This document shows, piece after piece, positions 23,544 to 34,671 of a stretch of 64,000 nucleotides of DNA. The number at the start of each line of letters is the position of its first letter. Position 1 is the stretch's first letter. Source of the stretch: Hyaloperonospora brassicae. Its lineage: Eukaryota; Oomycota; Peronosporomycetes; Peronosporales; Peronosporaceae. The DNA is taken from positions 1-64,000 of the forward strand of contig CANTFL010000090.1 in NCBI GenBank assembly GCA_947650285.1, read 5' to 3'. The notes below the pieces were generated by a model that was given only the letters and a program-made list of their open reading frames with translations, was not told the DNA's origin and searched no databases. Both the position numbers and the translations under genes were made by a program.

Positions 23544-24711
23544 ACAGCGAGCGGATACATTGTATGGTGTACCACAAGGCGACAGCGTGATGCTGGGTGT
23601 AGGTTATGATGAGGCGCAGGTACTCGGCGGCTGGAAAGCGAAGACCGCATTTTGGTTCGAGCAACGCGGAGCGCGGACGAGGGTGTCGGGCTTTTATGGT
23701 CACTCCGTGTGTTGCATCGCGATGTGGACCACGAGGGAAAAGGAGACGAAGGCGCAAATGGTACGCAGAGCAACTGTGTAGATGTTAGGACGTGCTCGTA
23801 TTGTACATACTATCGTGGCACTTGGTCGTCCATTGGAATCGATGACGACGGCGCGGAGGGAGAAAAGTGCTGATTGCAGAGGGACAAGCCAAGCTTTCTC
23901 GGATTGCGAAGCAGTCGCTCGCAGATGCAACTGGCTGAGCACTTTGCTGTGCAAACGCTCTAGAGGCAGTGGGGCCGGCTGGCAAAGCCGTGAGCTTGAG
24001 CACAAGGAACGAGACATGATGCGGCGGTAGAAGCGCATGCAGAAGACGCTGTTGCTCAAGGCAGCAGCAATGTACCGAAGACCACCAACACGACGCTTTG
24101 CGACAGACCCGTTGTGGCTTGTGCATGAGAGAGGACGACCAACGGGTGCAGCGATCCGGTTCCGTCCGTCCGCAGCGAAGAGCCAAGTGCACGACTTCCG
24201 ACCGGCAGACGTCTCTTTGGCCGACATTGACAACCGTCGCAGCCAGTCGAGCAGCTGTGTCCGTAGCGCCTGCACGTTGCCAGAGCTGTGACGAACGTCG
24301 TGCCACACAATCGTCGGGGAGGTCCGTTGTGTCGAGCAGATGTCTCATGTGGGTACAATGTCAAGACGTGACTCGAAACGAGCGGACGTCCGCTCTTCAT
24401 CAGTCCGACGTCGTACCTGCGGTTGAGGTGGCACGTCCGAAAGGACCTGATGTGTCCGTCGATGCGTATACATAACGAAGAAGCACGAGGTGTATGTATA
24501 CTCGCGACGATAGCGCAGCAAAGCGAGACGGATCGAGACGGATCGAGACGGATCGATGCCATTCGTTTGCTCTAACGAGGGGATTGGCTCGCACGAGCGC
24601 GTCCCTTTGGGGCTCCACTGCAGTATATCAAATACAGTCCCTTATCCTCTCGTCCGCCTTATACCGAAACACGCCAAGCGACACGGCCCGACCGCTCTTC
24701 CCGCTCCTGCC
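23544..24711. other. Spacer between kinesin-14 and UPF3
   Basis: No recognised gene. Open frames at 24037-24291 (+) and 23785-24348 (-) are unlike any family I know. Near 24528-24556 the 11-nt unit GAGACGGATC(G) is repeated three times, and at about 24620-24650 lies an AT-containing stretch (CAGTATATCAAATAC) about 80 bases upstream of the UPF3 start, which may be its core promoter. Confidence 0.45.
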
Positions 24712-26516
24712 ATGTCGCCGCCTCGCCGCAGCGCCAGCAGCAGCAGCTCGGGCAAAGGCCGCGGGGGGCGCGGGGGACGAGGCCCCGACCGCCGTCTCCT
24801 CGTCGCCAGCGACAGCGCCAAGAAGCGCAACAGCAGCAGCAGCAGCAACAGCAGTAATAGCCCCAGCACCAGCCACAAGCGCAGTGGACGAGGGGGGGCG
24901 TTCCCCGCTGCTGCCGCCGCGTCCACTGCCACGTACGCGCGGCCCATGCGCGCCGTGACGACCGTCTTGAAGAAGCTCGTGGTGCGCAACATCCCGCCGG
25001 CCGCGTCCGAGCCCGAGGTCCGCGACTTTTTGCGCGCCCACGGCGTCGACCTCGAGTTTGTGTGGCTCTTTGTGCCTGGCCGCCAGCGCAGCACCAAGCG
25101 GCCGTCGACGCCGGGGCGGCTGTACTTGGACATGAAGAAAGAGCCCGAGAAGGCCACGAAGATCATTGCTGCGCTGCACGGCCAGCCGTTCGCTTCCGAC
25201 GCCGTGGAGAAGGACGTGGCCGCCAAGCCACTGGACGTGGAGTTTGCGCCGTTCCAGCGGATCGCGCGCGAAAAGCAGCGCAGCGACGCCAAGACGGGCA
25301 CGATCGGCCGCGATCCCGACTATATGGCGTTCCTGGAGGAGCTGTCGAGGCCGAAAGACGTGAGTAGGGGCTTTTTGTGTCGACGATGCTGTGTGGCAAA
25401 CGAGACACGATGCTGAGTACAGTGATGAATGGATATGGCGTGGGGTGTGTCGTGGTGCTGCTCGTGCGTAGAAACTACCGAGTGCTGAAGCAGTCGTCGA
25501 CATGGCCGAGGGCGAGACGGTGGAGAAGCCAGTGGCGGCGCTGGTCAAGTACCTGAACGAACGGAAGACCCACAGTCGTGAAAAGGGCAAAGTGAGTAGT
25601 TGTCGCTCCCTTTTGTTTGTCGCTATCTGCCGATCGGTTGGTGACGTGTGATTGCAATGGGTATGAATGAACACGAAGCGAAACCGTGCTGCTGCTATAC
25701 AGGGGAAACCGGGAGGCAAACCGCTTGAGAAGAGCGAGCGTCGGCAGAAAGGAAAGAAAGAGGTGAGGCTCGTGTGCTGGAAGCGTGTGGACCTACTTGA
25801 TAGGCGATACTTGCTGGCTCGATGCTGGCCTGATGCTAAGACTGCTTGTTTTCGTCCAGGTCGCCAGGAAGAAGCCCACAGAGGACAAGCTCAAGCCTTC
25901 GAAAGACCGCCAAAAGAAAAGTAGCAGTGACGCAGCTGGTGCTCAAGGTACGAGTGCATGTCGGATAGAGTACGCTGCATCTAGTGTGCTGACGGCATCT
26001 TGTTGTAGACCCTAAGAACCGCAAGCAACGCGGAAAAGCGTCTCCGAAAAAGGGCCCGGCGAAGCAGGAACCGCTCACAGCAGAGCCTGGCGTGCTGCGT
26101 ATCATGACTCCTAAGCCTGGTGCTGCCGCTGTTGATGCTGCTTTCACTCCCGCGATCACGGCAAGTGGGCGTGCACTCTCTACCAATGCTCCCATGGAAT
26201 GTGGAACGGAGAAGCGTGCGCCTAAAAGCGGCAAGAAGAGTGGCGGACGTGGACGCAGCAACGTGAAAAAGGCGGTTGATGGGGTCAATGTGGCTACTGG
26301 CGAAGGAACTAGTTCGAAGCCTCCTTTGCGTCTCAAAGGCAAGATTGGCAGCAAGAAGGAGCCGGGTAACAAGGGCGAACGGGTAAGGGAAGAGGATGTC
26401 GTGTGCTCGATTGCTTGCTGTTGACGTTCTAATGCTCGCGCGTGCTGTGATTCTAGAAGACAAAAGTGTTTGCGCCGAAGGACTCGACGTCGCAAGGCAC
26501 ACCTTCCAAAAGCTGA
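24712..26516 (+). CDS. UPF3: UPF3-like nonsense-mediated decay factor
   Basis: Six exons are proposed: 24712-25359, 25472-25591, 25703-25762, 25860-25947, 26009-26382 and 26457-26516, giving 449 residues. After a Ser/Arg/Gly-rich N-terminus, residues about 84-210 form the Smg4/UPF3 RNP-type domain. It has VLKKLVVRNIPPAASEPEV, then RLYLDMKKEPEKATKIIAAL, DVEFAPFQRIAREKQ, and the tell-tale GTIGRDPDYMAFLEEL. The rest is Lys/Ser/Pro-rich and disordered, as in other UPF3 proteins. UPF3 bridges UPF2 to the exon-junction complex in mRNA surveillance. An in-frame ATG also exists at 24556, but the upstream sequence looks like leader, so 24712 is preferred. The small introns (77-112 nt) keep frame throughout. 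Confidence 0.88.
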
Positions 26517-27463
26517 TCGCTGCATGGTCTGATTGAGGGAAGTCGCTTTCTGACCGTACAATTGGTGACCCAAACGACACAACAGAACTGCAGCAGCCGA
26601 GTGCGATGAGCAGACGCTGCGAAAGATCGGGGAGGGGTGGCACAATGAGGTTAGTGCGGTCGATGCTCAAGACACAAACGCACAAACAGGTGGCAGCGGG
26701 TATGTCGGTGATCGGAAGACGGACCCGGCCAACAACGAGAAAGCAGCGAATTGGGTCGACCGAGATCGTTGCCGCTCTTGCTTCGGGCTGTCAAGGGACT
26801 GGCATGGTATGTTGTCTGCGGTCGGAGTGCCGGGTGTCACGCGGGTAGGAGTTTGTCCCGAATGGCAGAAAATAAGCAGAGCAGAAAGCAAGCTGCGTGA
26901 CAGATGTCCAGCAGCATTCATGGACTGGTGAGACTATTCTAGGAGACGGCAATGCAACGCCTCGGTGGAGGCTGTTCTCTCTGTAGACGCGCATCATGTG
27001 TTTTGCTATCGTGGTGGTTTGCTTTCGGACGATGGTGCAGGTGCGAGAATATTGGATGGTCAAGCTCCTGTTCCAGGTAAGCGCTTGTCTGTGGGTCGTT
27101 TGGTCTCATCGCCTACTCGTGGACGCTGGTCTCGGTCGCGCGTACGTATGTCGGCATGTAAATGTGAATGGTCGAGTAGCCTGTTTCGAGACGAAGCTGT
27201 TGCTGAGGCGCGACGAACATGCTGTCTGCAAGTGCAGGATACCATTGGCCGCACGAAGCTGCGCTTGTATCTTTCCGTGTCCATGTAGCTCTGCTGTGTT
27301 ACAACATCACGGACGCTGAGCTATTCAGCAATGTCGAAGCCCACAGCGAAGCTCGACGCAAGCAGCAGAGACCACTGCACGAGGGGCGCTGACTACGGCG
27401 ACGAGCAAACTCGAGAGCGCATGTACGTGCGCACGTATGAAGCAGCTGCGCGAGATCCACTCC
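26517..27463. other. Spacer with one unexplained open frame
   Basis: A plus-strand frame from about 26570 to 26923 is open for roughly 118 codons but has no early ATG. It reads like ordinary protein (for example WHNEVSAVDAQDTN and WVDRDRCRSCFGLSRDWHGM). It could be an exon of an unrecognised gene or an alternative 3' end of UPF3. I cannot assign it. The remainder shows only short frames. Confidence 0.35.
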
Positions 27464-28718
27464 TCACAGAAAGTGACACGTTGCACGCACGATCGCGAGT
27501 CGCTCTTCTCGGCTGCCATTGAGGAAAGCAAGTCGCAGCAGCTCCTCGCTCCGCAGCTTGTGCACAGTTGCGGTAAAGGCATATAGCCGCGGCACGATGA
27601 CTCCAGTCCAGAGATCGCCGTTCGCCGACGCAGGCAGACGCAGCGGTGCAACACCCATCGACACGCGTGATACCCGAATCGTTGGACGAGGGGCGGCGCC
27701 GTGAACACACTGCACCAAGTCCCCGTGCTCCACCTCGAGCATTTTCATGTAGACAGCCAGTTGGATGTGGTCATAGAGGGGAAGAGGGTTCCGGAACCCC
27801 CGCACGCGGTTCTTGACCTCGACCACGACAGGCGTCAGCTCCCACTCGTCGTCTGCTGAGATCGTCAGCGCGTCAGCGACACCGTCCACCATACCGCAGA
27901 TGGAGAAATAGCCATCAGGAGACCGCTCTCCTTCCTCCGTCGTCGTCGCCAAAGCCGTAGACTCGGGCGGCCGGTTCGACGCCCGTCGTTTGCGGATCAC
28001 TGTGCGCTGACTTTGCGCTTCTAGCAACGAGTAATCAACAGGAGCGTCGTCTTCTGCTGCGCCTTCCGTGCTGCTCGTCTTGACCGGAGGAGACGGGTAC
28101 GTGAGGAAATAGAAATGCTCGTTCGTGAGCCGCACTGTGGACCCAGTCTGCCGCTCGTACGCCTACATGGGCAGAAGACACCCAGCACGACAGCACTTGT
28201 CAGTTCCATGACGTCTCTCGTCTCTCGAGCATCAGTGGCATCCCACATCAGCAGCAGTAGTGTCAAGCAGCAGCAGCAACAGCAGCACACGGCACCTTTA
28301 GCGCCAGCGTCTCGTTGCGGGTCCCAACGCTCGTGTGGATCTTCTCCGCCAGCAACTTGCGCACCTCTCGTATCTCTTCGCTCGCGAGTTTCTTGCTCTT
28401 GTGCGCTTCGGCGAGTCGCTTGTCCACGCCGGCCAACAGCCTCTGCGCTGCTCCAACGCGGGCGGGCGTCGATCGGTCCTGAGCCCAGCGCAGCGCTGCT
28501 CGAAGCTGTGGCGCTGCTGCTGCTCCGCTCTTGCGCACGAGCTGCTCGAGCTCGTCGTCCTTCGACACGAGACGCAGCTGTAGCTTTGCTGCGTCGCGGG
28601 CCAGCAGCTCGTCCCGGTCCTGGTACACGCCCTCCAGCAGCTCTTCCACCACGTCGCCAAAGTCGTGGAGACCCGTCACGAGCGCCACCTTTGACGCCGA
28701 GAACCGGAGCACGACCAT
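27464..28718 (-). CDS. PD-(D/E)XK nuclease-like protein
   Basis: Two exons on the minus strand, 28718-28296 and 28162-27464, give 373 residues with a phase-0 join across a 133-nt intron (TTAAAG/GTGCCG to TGTAG/GCGTAC region). The N-terminal half (MVVLRFSASKVALVTGLHDF) starts like recombinase/nuclease proteins that open with an FSASK..A..GLH motif, followed by a helical Glu/Lys-rich segment. The C-terminal half has the spaced acidic motif GMVDGVADAL (about 232), then WELTPVVVEVKNRVRG with E-x-K, and YDHIQLAVYMKMLEVEHGD, the Q-x-x-x-Y helix. That D...ExK...QxxxY pattern is the PD-(D/E)XK signature. Substrate and pathway are unknown. An in-frame stop lies upstream of the ATG, so the start is well bounded unless a 5' exon exists. 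Confidence 0.7.
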
Positions 28719-29618
28719 CTCTTCTGACGCAATGGGCACCGACAGTAGTGGCCGCGGACCTTTTGAGGGTCGAACTGGCTACAGTCGGCTGAAAACCCGT
28801 CGCGCGAGCCGTTTCCACCACCCGTTCCATGGGCAAACGACTCTATGGGACCAGACGCTTCCAACGCGCGCAAAAAGCTGTGCGTGACGCCATCGCTCGG
28901 ACGCGGCGACAAAAACCAGATGATGCGCTGCTACGTGTATCGGAGCAAACGAACAGCACTGCTGCATTGGCACGTGATCGGGCAACTCGACGCGGTCGGC
29001 AATCGCACAATGGAAACGGTCATGAGCTCTTGACAGCACTTGAAGTGTCGTTCACGATCCGTGGACGCACCAAAGATATCTGCTCATGGCGCAGCGTTCT
29101 TGTCGCCAGCACGACATCCTCCAGCGTTCAGTCACCCGCCGTCGCAGGTCCAACGTCTTAGCACGCGATGGCAAAGTGATCGCAGGCCGTCTCCAGCCAA
29201 GCTGAAGCAGTGTCTGCTACCACTTGCTATCCCCTGCAGCGAAAGGCTCTGGCTGAATTGCAACCGATCTGCTTTGAGACAGCGCGGCACCTCAGCCTCA
29301 AGTGTGCCAGTCAACGCTTCTCTTCTCCTGTGTGGCGGCGTTGTGGGTGAAGAGGCTGTTGTACTGCACTGCAGCTGCTGGCATCGACACTCTCTCGACA
29401 CGGTGCGTGACCGACCCACGTGGCCTTCTTGCGTGTGAAGGGCGGCCCATGTGCAGAAGCCCAATGCTATCCCGATGCCAAACGAGAGTCTCTTGCTTGC
29501 TCTCTGGTGCGTATGCCAAGTGCTCATGCGATGACATCCCTCTTCCCTTTTGCCAGCACTGTTGGTGGCATCTGTCACAGCTTCGCGTCCTGGAGCTGAG
29601 TCGCCACTACTCGCACAC
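28719..29618. other. Spacer between nuclease-like gene and ABCC 3' end
   Basis: A plus-strand open frame of 110 codons at 28829-29161 and a 62-codon one at 28845-29033 overlap in different frames; neither is recognised. The region immediately left must hold the promoter of the minus-strand nuclease-like gene. Confidence 0.4.
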
Positions 29619-32600
29619 TTAGTCCAACCTTTCGGCTTCTTGCAAAACCGCTGGGCCAGAGTCCTCGCAAGGATGCTCCAAGTCAGACAGCTCCAGTCTA
29701 CTGCGGACCGCAGGAAGGACCGCCTGCCGACTCGGACAAGCTGCAGTCATTGCAATGTCTGCAGACGTCCCAAGCTCGGCGATCTCACCATCACCCACAG
29801 CCAGAACGCGTCCCACCGCATTCAGCAAAGCTGTTACTCGAGCCTGGACAGACTGCGGCGACGATACAGCAGACGGTAGTAGCACTACAACGGTTGCAGC
29901 GCAGAGCTCTTCCTGTAGCACACGTTGCAAGACATTGAGTGTCGTATCGTCGAGACTTGCATACGGCTCCGGCTCCGGTTGGCACTCATGCTCAGGTGAC
30001 AACAGTAGCACAGGAGCTAATGCCAGCACCACCACCGACGGCTCACTCAGCAGTGCACGAGCAAGGCTCAGCAGGAGTCGCTTGGCAGGGTCTTGTTGCA
30101 GATCAGCAATGCCAGGCAGCAGTCCATCTAGTGTAGCCACATTGCTCGCAAGTCCCACAGCACGCAGCGCAGCCCACAGACGCTCGTCCTCGATGTCAGC
30201 CCCGCTCGGGTCAAGCTGCGTACGCACCAGACCATCGTACAAAGCACCACTGGGCGCGGCGGCTGACACACAAGCCACACGAGAGCGAAGCGTGTGCACG
30301 TCCAACGTAGAAATGTCCACGCCGTCTACTACAATCCGCCCGGCAGTCAACTCGTGCACACGTAGCAGTGCGCGGCCGACCGGAGAAACGACAGCGCATG
30401 ACTCGAAAATGGCAGCTTTCTCTCCTGCCTGTAAGCGAAACGACACGCTTTTTAGAGCCAAGGGCGGCGCGCCACCATCACCAATCTCGAACATGTCTGT
30501 AATCTCCACATTGGTAGCTGCCGGGTCGCGAAAACTCACTGCGTCAAAGCGCACATCGCCCTTCGCGGGCCACGACAGTGATGGACTGGCTGCACTTTGC
30601 ACGGGTGCAAACGGTGTTGACATGCCACTTGCCGCCGCAGTCGAGTATGCTGTACTCTCCGTGATCACTTTCACCCCTCGCACAGCTGCCTGCATTCGGG
30701 CAGCAATTGGCAGGACCGGGCTCAGCCAAACCCACATCCGCACGAGCGCCTCCAGCGCACCTCCATCGACTACCAGTGCTTCGTGCAGAGCGAGCGCCAG
30801 CGTGCCAGTGCTTAGCGTGTATCGCAGCGCCAGAAACGACGAAGACGCGACGACCCCGACGACGACAGCGCCGTATACCTGGACGCGCAATGTGAGCCAT
30901 TCATCGATGTGCAGGCCGAGGTGACCATTACGCGCAGCAACATCTTGCAGCCAAAAGTGGTGGCCCAACACACGGTTCACATGTGCCAGTCCAAAAGCGC
31001 GGATCACGCGGGCACCCAGAATCGACTCCGTTACATGTAACTGAGCAGCACGTCGCACTGTGCGCTCCAGGTGAACGAGATCACGGGCTGGTCGCAGGTA
31101 CGACCTGGCCGTGTGCACGTACACGTACAATACTGGAGCAATCAACACTGCATAGTACCGTGTCACCGTCGCAGCAGTCAGCAGCGCAGTCAAAGTCGAT
31201 GCTCCAAGTGCTAGTACCGCCCCGACGGCAAGAGGGAGTCTCACACCCATGTCGGTGAGATCCGTGCCTGTGAAAGCCCGCTCGAGCTTACGTCTTCGGG
31301 CGAGACTGAGTCGCTTTGACCGGACCTTGCCATTCCCACAACCGAAAGCATCGAAGAAAGCCAGAGGGGCCTGGAGAAACGCGAAGGCTAATGACGAGAA
31401 AGCACGACGCGCTCCCCCGACTGCCACCACAGCAATAACCAGCGCATAGCCGAAGGCGATGAGCACGCCACCCAACGCCAATGAGACGTAGACGAGCTGA
31501 TCCACCGCCATACTCGTGTGGCCGCGAGAGCGCACCCAGTACGCAACCCACACCTCACTCAGCAGCTGCAGAGCGTGCCAGAAGACCAGTAGCACGAAAA
31601 GAACGACAGCTAGGGGAGCACCACCGATCGCGCGCGCGTACGCCCGAGCCGACTTGCCCAGTCCTTCGCTCTCATGTTCACTCCACTCCGCTTCTGCTGC
31701 CGTTTCGCACGAAAGATACTCGCGCAACGGTCGGTCGCTCAACGAGTTGCGAGTCGTGTTGACAGCATTTTCGATAGACAGCTGCTCAGTGCCCGCTAGT
31801 TCTTCGACCGGTAAACTCCGTGACGCGCTCATGCTCGCACAGTCTAACTCAGTCGTAGAGCAGTGCGCGCCACTCTCCACATCGGCCTCTTCGCTTTCCA
31901 CGCTGCGTCTCTTGTCCTCGCCTTGTTCTTCACGGCCTTTGTCTTCATCGACGTCGCGGATGTGCACGAGGCGGCCGCCGTCTTCAAACCGGATAGCGTC
32001 GTCAACAAACTCCGAATGAATAAACTCTGCGCGCGTGGTAACGACTACCCGCGTCTTGTTGCGCAACAGCCCTGACAGGCACCGGTAAAAGGTTTCGCGT
32101 GCTACATGTTTGGAGCAGCGTGCCAGTGGTTCGTCAAGAAGATACACTGCGGCATCGCTGTAACAGGCACGCGCTAGGCTCACAAGCGCTTGCTGTTCCG
32201 GAGTAGGCATCCACTCTTCAATTACAGTGTGATCTCCAGCCGATAACACTGCGAGTGGGCTCACGAGCGCGCACGCGTCGAGCACGAGTTGATACTTGCG
32301 ACGGTCGAACGGGAGCCCGAACAGCACATTATCGCGCACCGACAGCGTTCGTTGCAGCCACGGCTGTTGCGGACAATACGCCACAGAGCCGCCAACATAT
32401 ACACGGTTACTTACACCGTCGCTTCCAGCACGCGCTTGCATTTCGCCCAACAGTGCCGAGAGAAACGACGACTTGCCACTACCAGGACGTCCGTGAACCA
32501 GGAGAAGCTCGCCAACACCCACTGTCAGATCCAAGTGCTGAAAAAGCACCGGACCACTGCTGCCCCATCCCAATGTAGCGTCCTCGACCGCAACGACGAC

Positions 32601-34166
32601 ATCTCGTGCATCGTACTTGGCGACCACACCCAGGCTGTCGCGTCGAGCTACAGCGTGCGGGTTCAGTTCATCCTGGTCGATAAAGTGAGACAGATCGCGA
32701 AGGGACCGCCAAGCGGTTCGAGCACTCAGCACCGCTTTGGGCAAGACTCGGAGTGGTGTCTGCATGAGACGCACAAGCGCCAAAGTGGCAACACCTGATG
32801 CTGCGGTGAGAGAGCGCGCGGACGAGTAGTACCCCACCGCTAGTGCCGCAGCGGTCACCAGCACCGGCGTCGCAAACTGAAACGCAATTCCAGCGGCACA
32901 CCGCACCTGGAAATCCCACAAGGCCGCAAGTTTACGTCCTCCAGTGGCATTCACACGTGTTACAGCGGCCGACTCCCACGCGTGTAGTTTCACGGCAGGC
33001 ATAGTATGCACCGTATCCATCGCCGATCGTTGCAGCTCCTCTCGTGCTTGTCGCAGTCGATCCAGTGACTGAAGCTGCAGCTGTGTCAACAGACGAGAGA
33101 CCAGCAACGTACTGACCACGAGGGCCGCAGTAGCTGCGCATGCAGCCGCACCAACGCATCTTCCAATTCCAGCCAACATCAACGCTACAACGAGCGGCAT
33201 CACCCAGACTTCGTGTATACACGCCACGCCTTGCAACAGCTGCATCACATCGACAGTACAGAGCGCGTCGACTTGTTGAGTCGAGACGTTCGGCAGCCGC
33301 AGCGCCTTTTGGAACACCAGACTCTGCAGCGCTACTGTGAGTCTCAACGTCATTGTCTGCAGCTCTGCTCGGACGAAAGTCGACAGCAGCGCGCGCAGCA
33401 GTCGGGAGACCAGCAGCGTCCCAATCCAGACGAGCAAACCGTTTCTCGTCTCTCGCTCGTCCTCACGTTTTTCTTGCTCCTGTTTCTGCAGCAGCGACAC
33501 CATTTGGAAGAGCACGTAGGGCCCCATGAGGTCGCAGAGCTTGACGGCCGCATACAGCACGCCAAGTCCAGCAAACTGCAGTCCCTGTGTCGATACAAAA
33601 GCCAGCGGCAGCGAGCCGCGGGTGATCCAAGCGCGCTGCAAGGCATTGGCGCCAGCTTCGGTTCGTGCGTGAGGCGGCAGCTCCCAGACGTCCGCCTGCT
33701 GCAGCCCGCGCTTGGCTGTGGGTCCACTTGGCTGTCGCTGGATCTGATTAGGACGCAAGTGAGGGTGGGGGTCGGGGTGACTCGAAGGCGACGCGCGATT
33801 CGCGAGCGCTATGGACGGCGTGACCCACTGCAGGAGCACGCGACTGGCGAGCGACGCGCACTCGACGGGGTGCGCAAACACTTGCGGAGGCGGCGCACCG
33901 GACAGAAGCAGCGGCTGACGCTCAGCGCGGGCGGTCGATGTGCTGGAGGAGAGGGCCGACGTCTGCGCGAAGACGTCGCTGTCGGCGCTTGCGGTGCTGC
34001 GGTGCAGCATTTGACACGCAACGCAAGGGGTGGGGTGGTCGGAGCGATGGGGACTCAGATGGACGTACCGGGCGAGTACCGGTATGCGACAGCAGTATCG
34101 TCCCAATTCGTCGATTTTGGGCACGTTTCGACTCGCTCGGGGCAGTCGACGACGTTTCCGGTCCAT
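29619..34166 (-). CDS. ABCC-type (MRP) full-size ABC transporter with degenerate NBD2
   Basis: A single 1515-codon exon with the layout TMD1 (about 170-490), NBD1 (about 520-735), an acidic linker, TMD2 (about 840-1160) and NBD2 (about 1200-1480). NBD1 has Walker A GRPGSGKSS (559-567), Q-loop CPQQPW (598-603) and Walker B VYLLDEP (674-680). Its signature reads TPEQQALVSLARA instead of LSGGQ. NBD2 lacks Walker A lysine (SCAVVSPVGRALL, 1256-1268), has no LSGGQ (DPAKRLLLSLARALL) and a Walker B without acidic residues (VVVLALAPVLLL). ABCC proteins export conjugates and drugs. Here at most one composite ATP site can work. The start could be ATG 34166 or the next in-frame ATG at 34010 (MLHRSTAS). 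The frame is intact, so this is not simple decay. Confidence 0.9.
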   Translation of the reverse strand: MDRKRRRLPRASRNVPKIDELGRYCCRIPVLARYVHLSPHRSDHPTPCVACQMLHRSTASADSDVFAQTSALSSSTSTARAERQPLLLSGAPPPQVFAHPVECASLASRVLLQWVTPSIALANRASPSSHPDPHPHLRPNQIQRQPSGPTAKRGLQQADVWELPPHARTEAGANALQRAWITRGSLPLAFVSTQGLQFAGLGVLYAAVKLCDLMGPYVLFQMVSLLQKQEQEKREDERETRNGLLVWIGTLLVSRLLRALLSTFVRAELQTMTLRLTVALQSLVFQKALRLPNVSTQQVDALCTVDVMQLLQGVACIHEVWVMPLVVALMLAGIGRCVGAAACAATAALVVSTLLVSRLLTQLQLQSLDRLRQAREELQRSAMDTVHTMPAVKLHAWESAAVTRVNATGGRKLAALWDFQVRCAAGIAFQFATPVLVTAAALAVGYYSSARSLTAASGVATLALVRLMQTPLRVLPKAVLSARTAWRSLRDLSHFIDQDELNPHAVARRDSLGVVAKYDARDVVVAVEDATLGWGSSGPVLFQHLDLTVGVGELLLVHGRPGSGKSSFLSALLGEMQARAGSDGVSNRVYVGGSVAYCPQQPWLQRTLSVRDNVLFGLPFDRRKYQLVLDACALVSPLAVLSAGDHTVIEEWMPTPEQQALVSLARACYSDAAVYLLDEPLARCSKHVARETFYRCLSGLLRNKTRVVVTTRAEFIHSEFVDDAIRFEDGGRLVHIRDVDEDKGREEQGEDKRRSVESEEADVESGAHCSTTELDCASMSASRSLPVEELAGTEQLSIENAVNTTRNSLSDRPLREYLSCETAAEAEWSEHESEGLGKSARAYARAIGGAPLAVVLFVLLVFWHALQLLSEVWVAYWVRSRGHTSMAVDQLVYVSLALGGVLIAFGYALVIAVVAVGGARRAFSSLAFAFLQAPLAFFDAFGCGNGKVRSKRLSLARRRKLERAFTGTDLTDMGVRLPLAVGAVLALGASTLTALLTAATVTRYYAVLIAPVLYVYVHTARSYLRPARDLVHLERTVRRAAQLHVTESILGARVIRAFGLAHVNRVLGHHFWLQDVAARNGHLGLHIDEWLTLRVQVYGAVVVGVVASSSFLALRYTLSTGTLALALHEALVVDGGALEALVRMWVWLSPVLPIAARMQAAVRGVKVITESTAYSTAAASGMSTPFAPVQSAASPSLSWPAKGDVRFDAVSFRDPAATNVEITDMFEIGDGGAPPLALKSVSFRLQAGEKAAIFESCAVVSPVGRALLRVHELTAGRIVVDGVDISTLDVHTLRSRVACVSAAAPSGALYDGLVRTQLDPSGADIEDERLWAALRAVGLASNVATLDGLLPGIADLQQDPAKRLLLSLARALLSEPSVVVLALAPVLLLSPEHECQPEPEPYASLDDTTLNVLQRVLQEELCAATVVVLLPSAVSSPQSVQARVTALLNAVGRVLAVGDGEIAELGTSADIAMTAACPSRQAVLPAVRSRLELSDLEHPCEDSGPAVLQEAERLD

Positions 34167-34671
34167 CCATCGATCCCGTTCTTGTTTTGCCCCTCTCTAT
34201 CCCTCTGTTTGTTAGTTTGCTTATTTGTTTGTAATTTGTTGTCAACATAGAAGCGACAAACAAACAAACAAACAAACAAATGACGAATAATGTCAGAATG
34301 ACTTGGATCGTCGCAAGGTCCGCTTACCGAAGATGGCTTCAGTGAGAATCACGGAGTCGGATCGGAGTCTGACGCGGCGACGAAAGCGCAGCAGCTGACA
34401 TCGCACACGAGCGTCAACACGATCGGGCAAATCGATCGTCGTCCTTCTTTTTTTCCTCTACCGAGCGCCGTCCGCGACTGGGTGGGGTGACATCTCTTCC
34501 CGGCGCGTCACGTCTGGCCGGCGACCAGCTGTTTGTTTGTTATTACCACACTGCGCGGGTTTGTTTTCTGCACGGCGCCAACTGGTGTAAAAGTGGTGTG
34601 GCGTGGTCCGACTCGAACAGCTGTCGGCTTCGCAAAAACGTCAACAAGTCAGCAGTTGCGTAAAAACGAGC
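34167..34671. promoter_or_regulatory. Divergent intergenic region between ABCC gene and seven-TM gene
   Basis: About 505 bp separate two divergent starts, so it should hold both promoters. It contains a GTTT/AAAC tetranucleotide run at about 34200-34280 (six AAAC units at 34257-34280) and a TTTTTTTCC pyrimidine tract near 34448. No specific factor site can be named. Confidence 0.5.

Noticed and set aside
24628..25719. 363-codon minus-strand frame over UPF3
   Set aside because: Antisense shadow of the UPF3 exon. The plus strand has the UPF3 domain and correct splice phases.
28829..29161. 110-codon plus-strand frame upstream of the nuclease-like gene
   Set aside because: Overlaps another open frame (28845-29033) in a different register, no recognised motif, so not listed as a gene.
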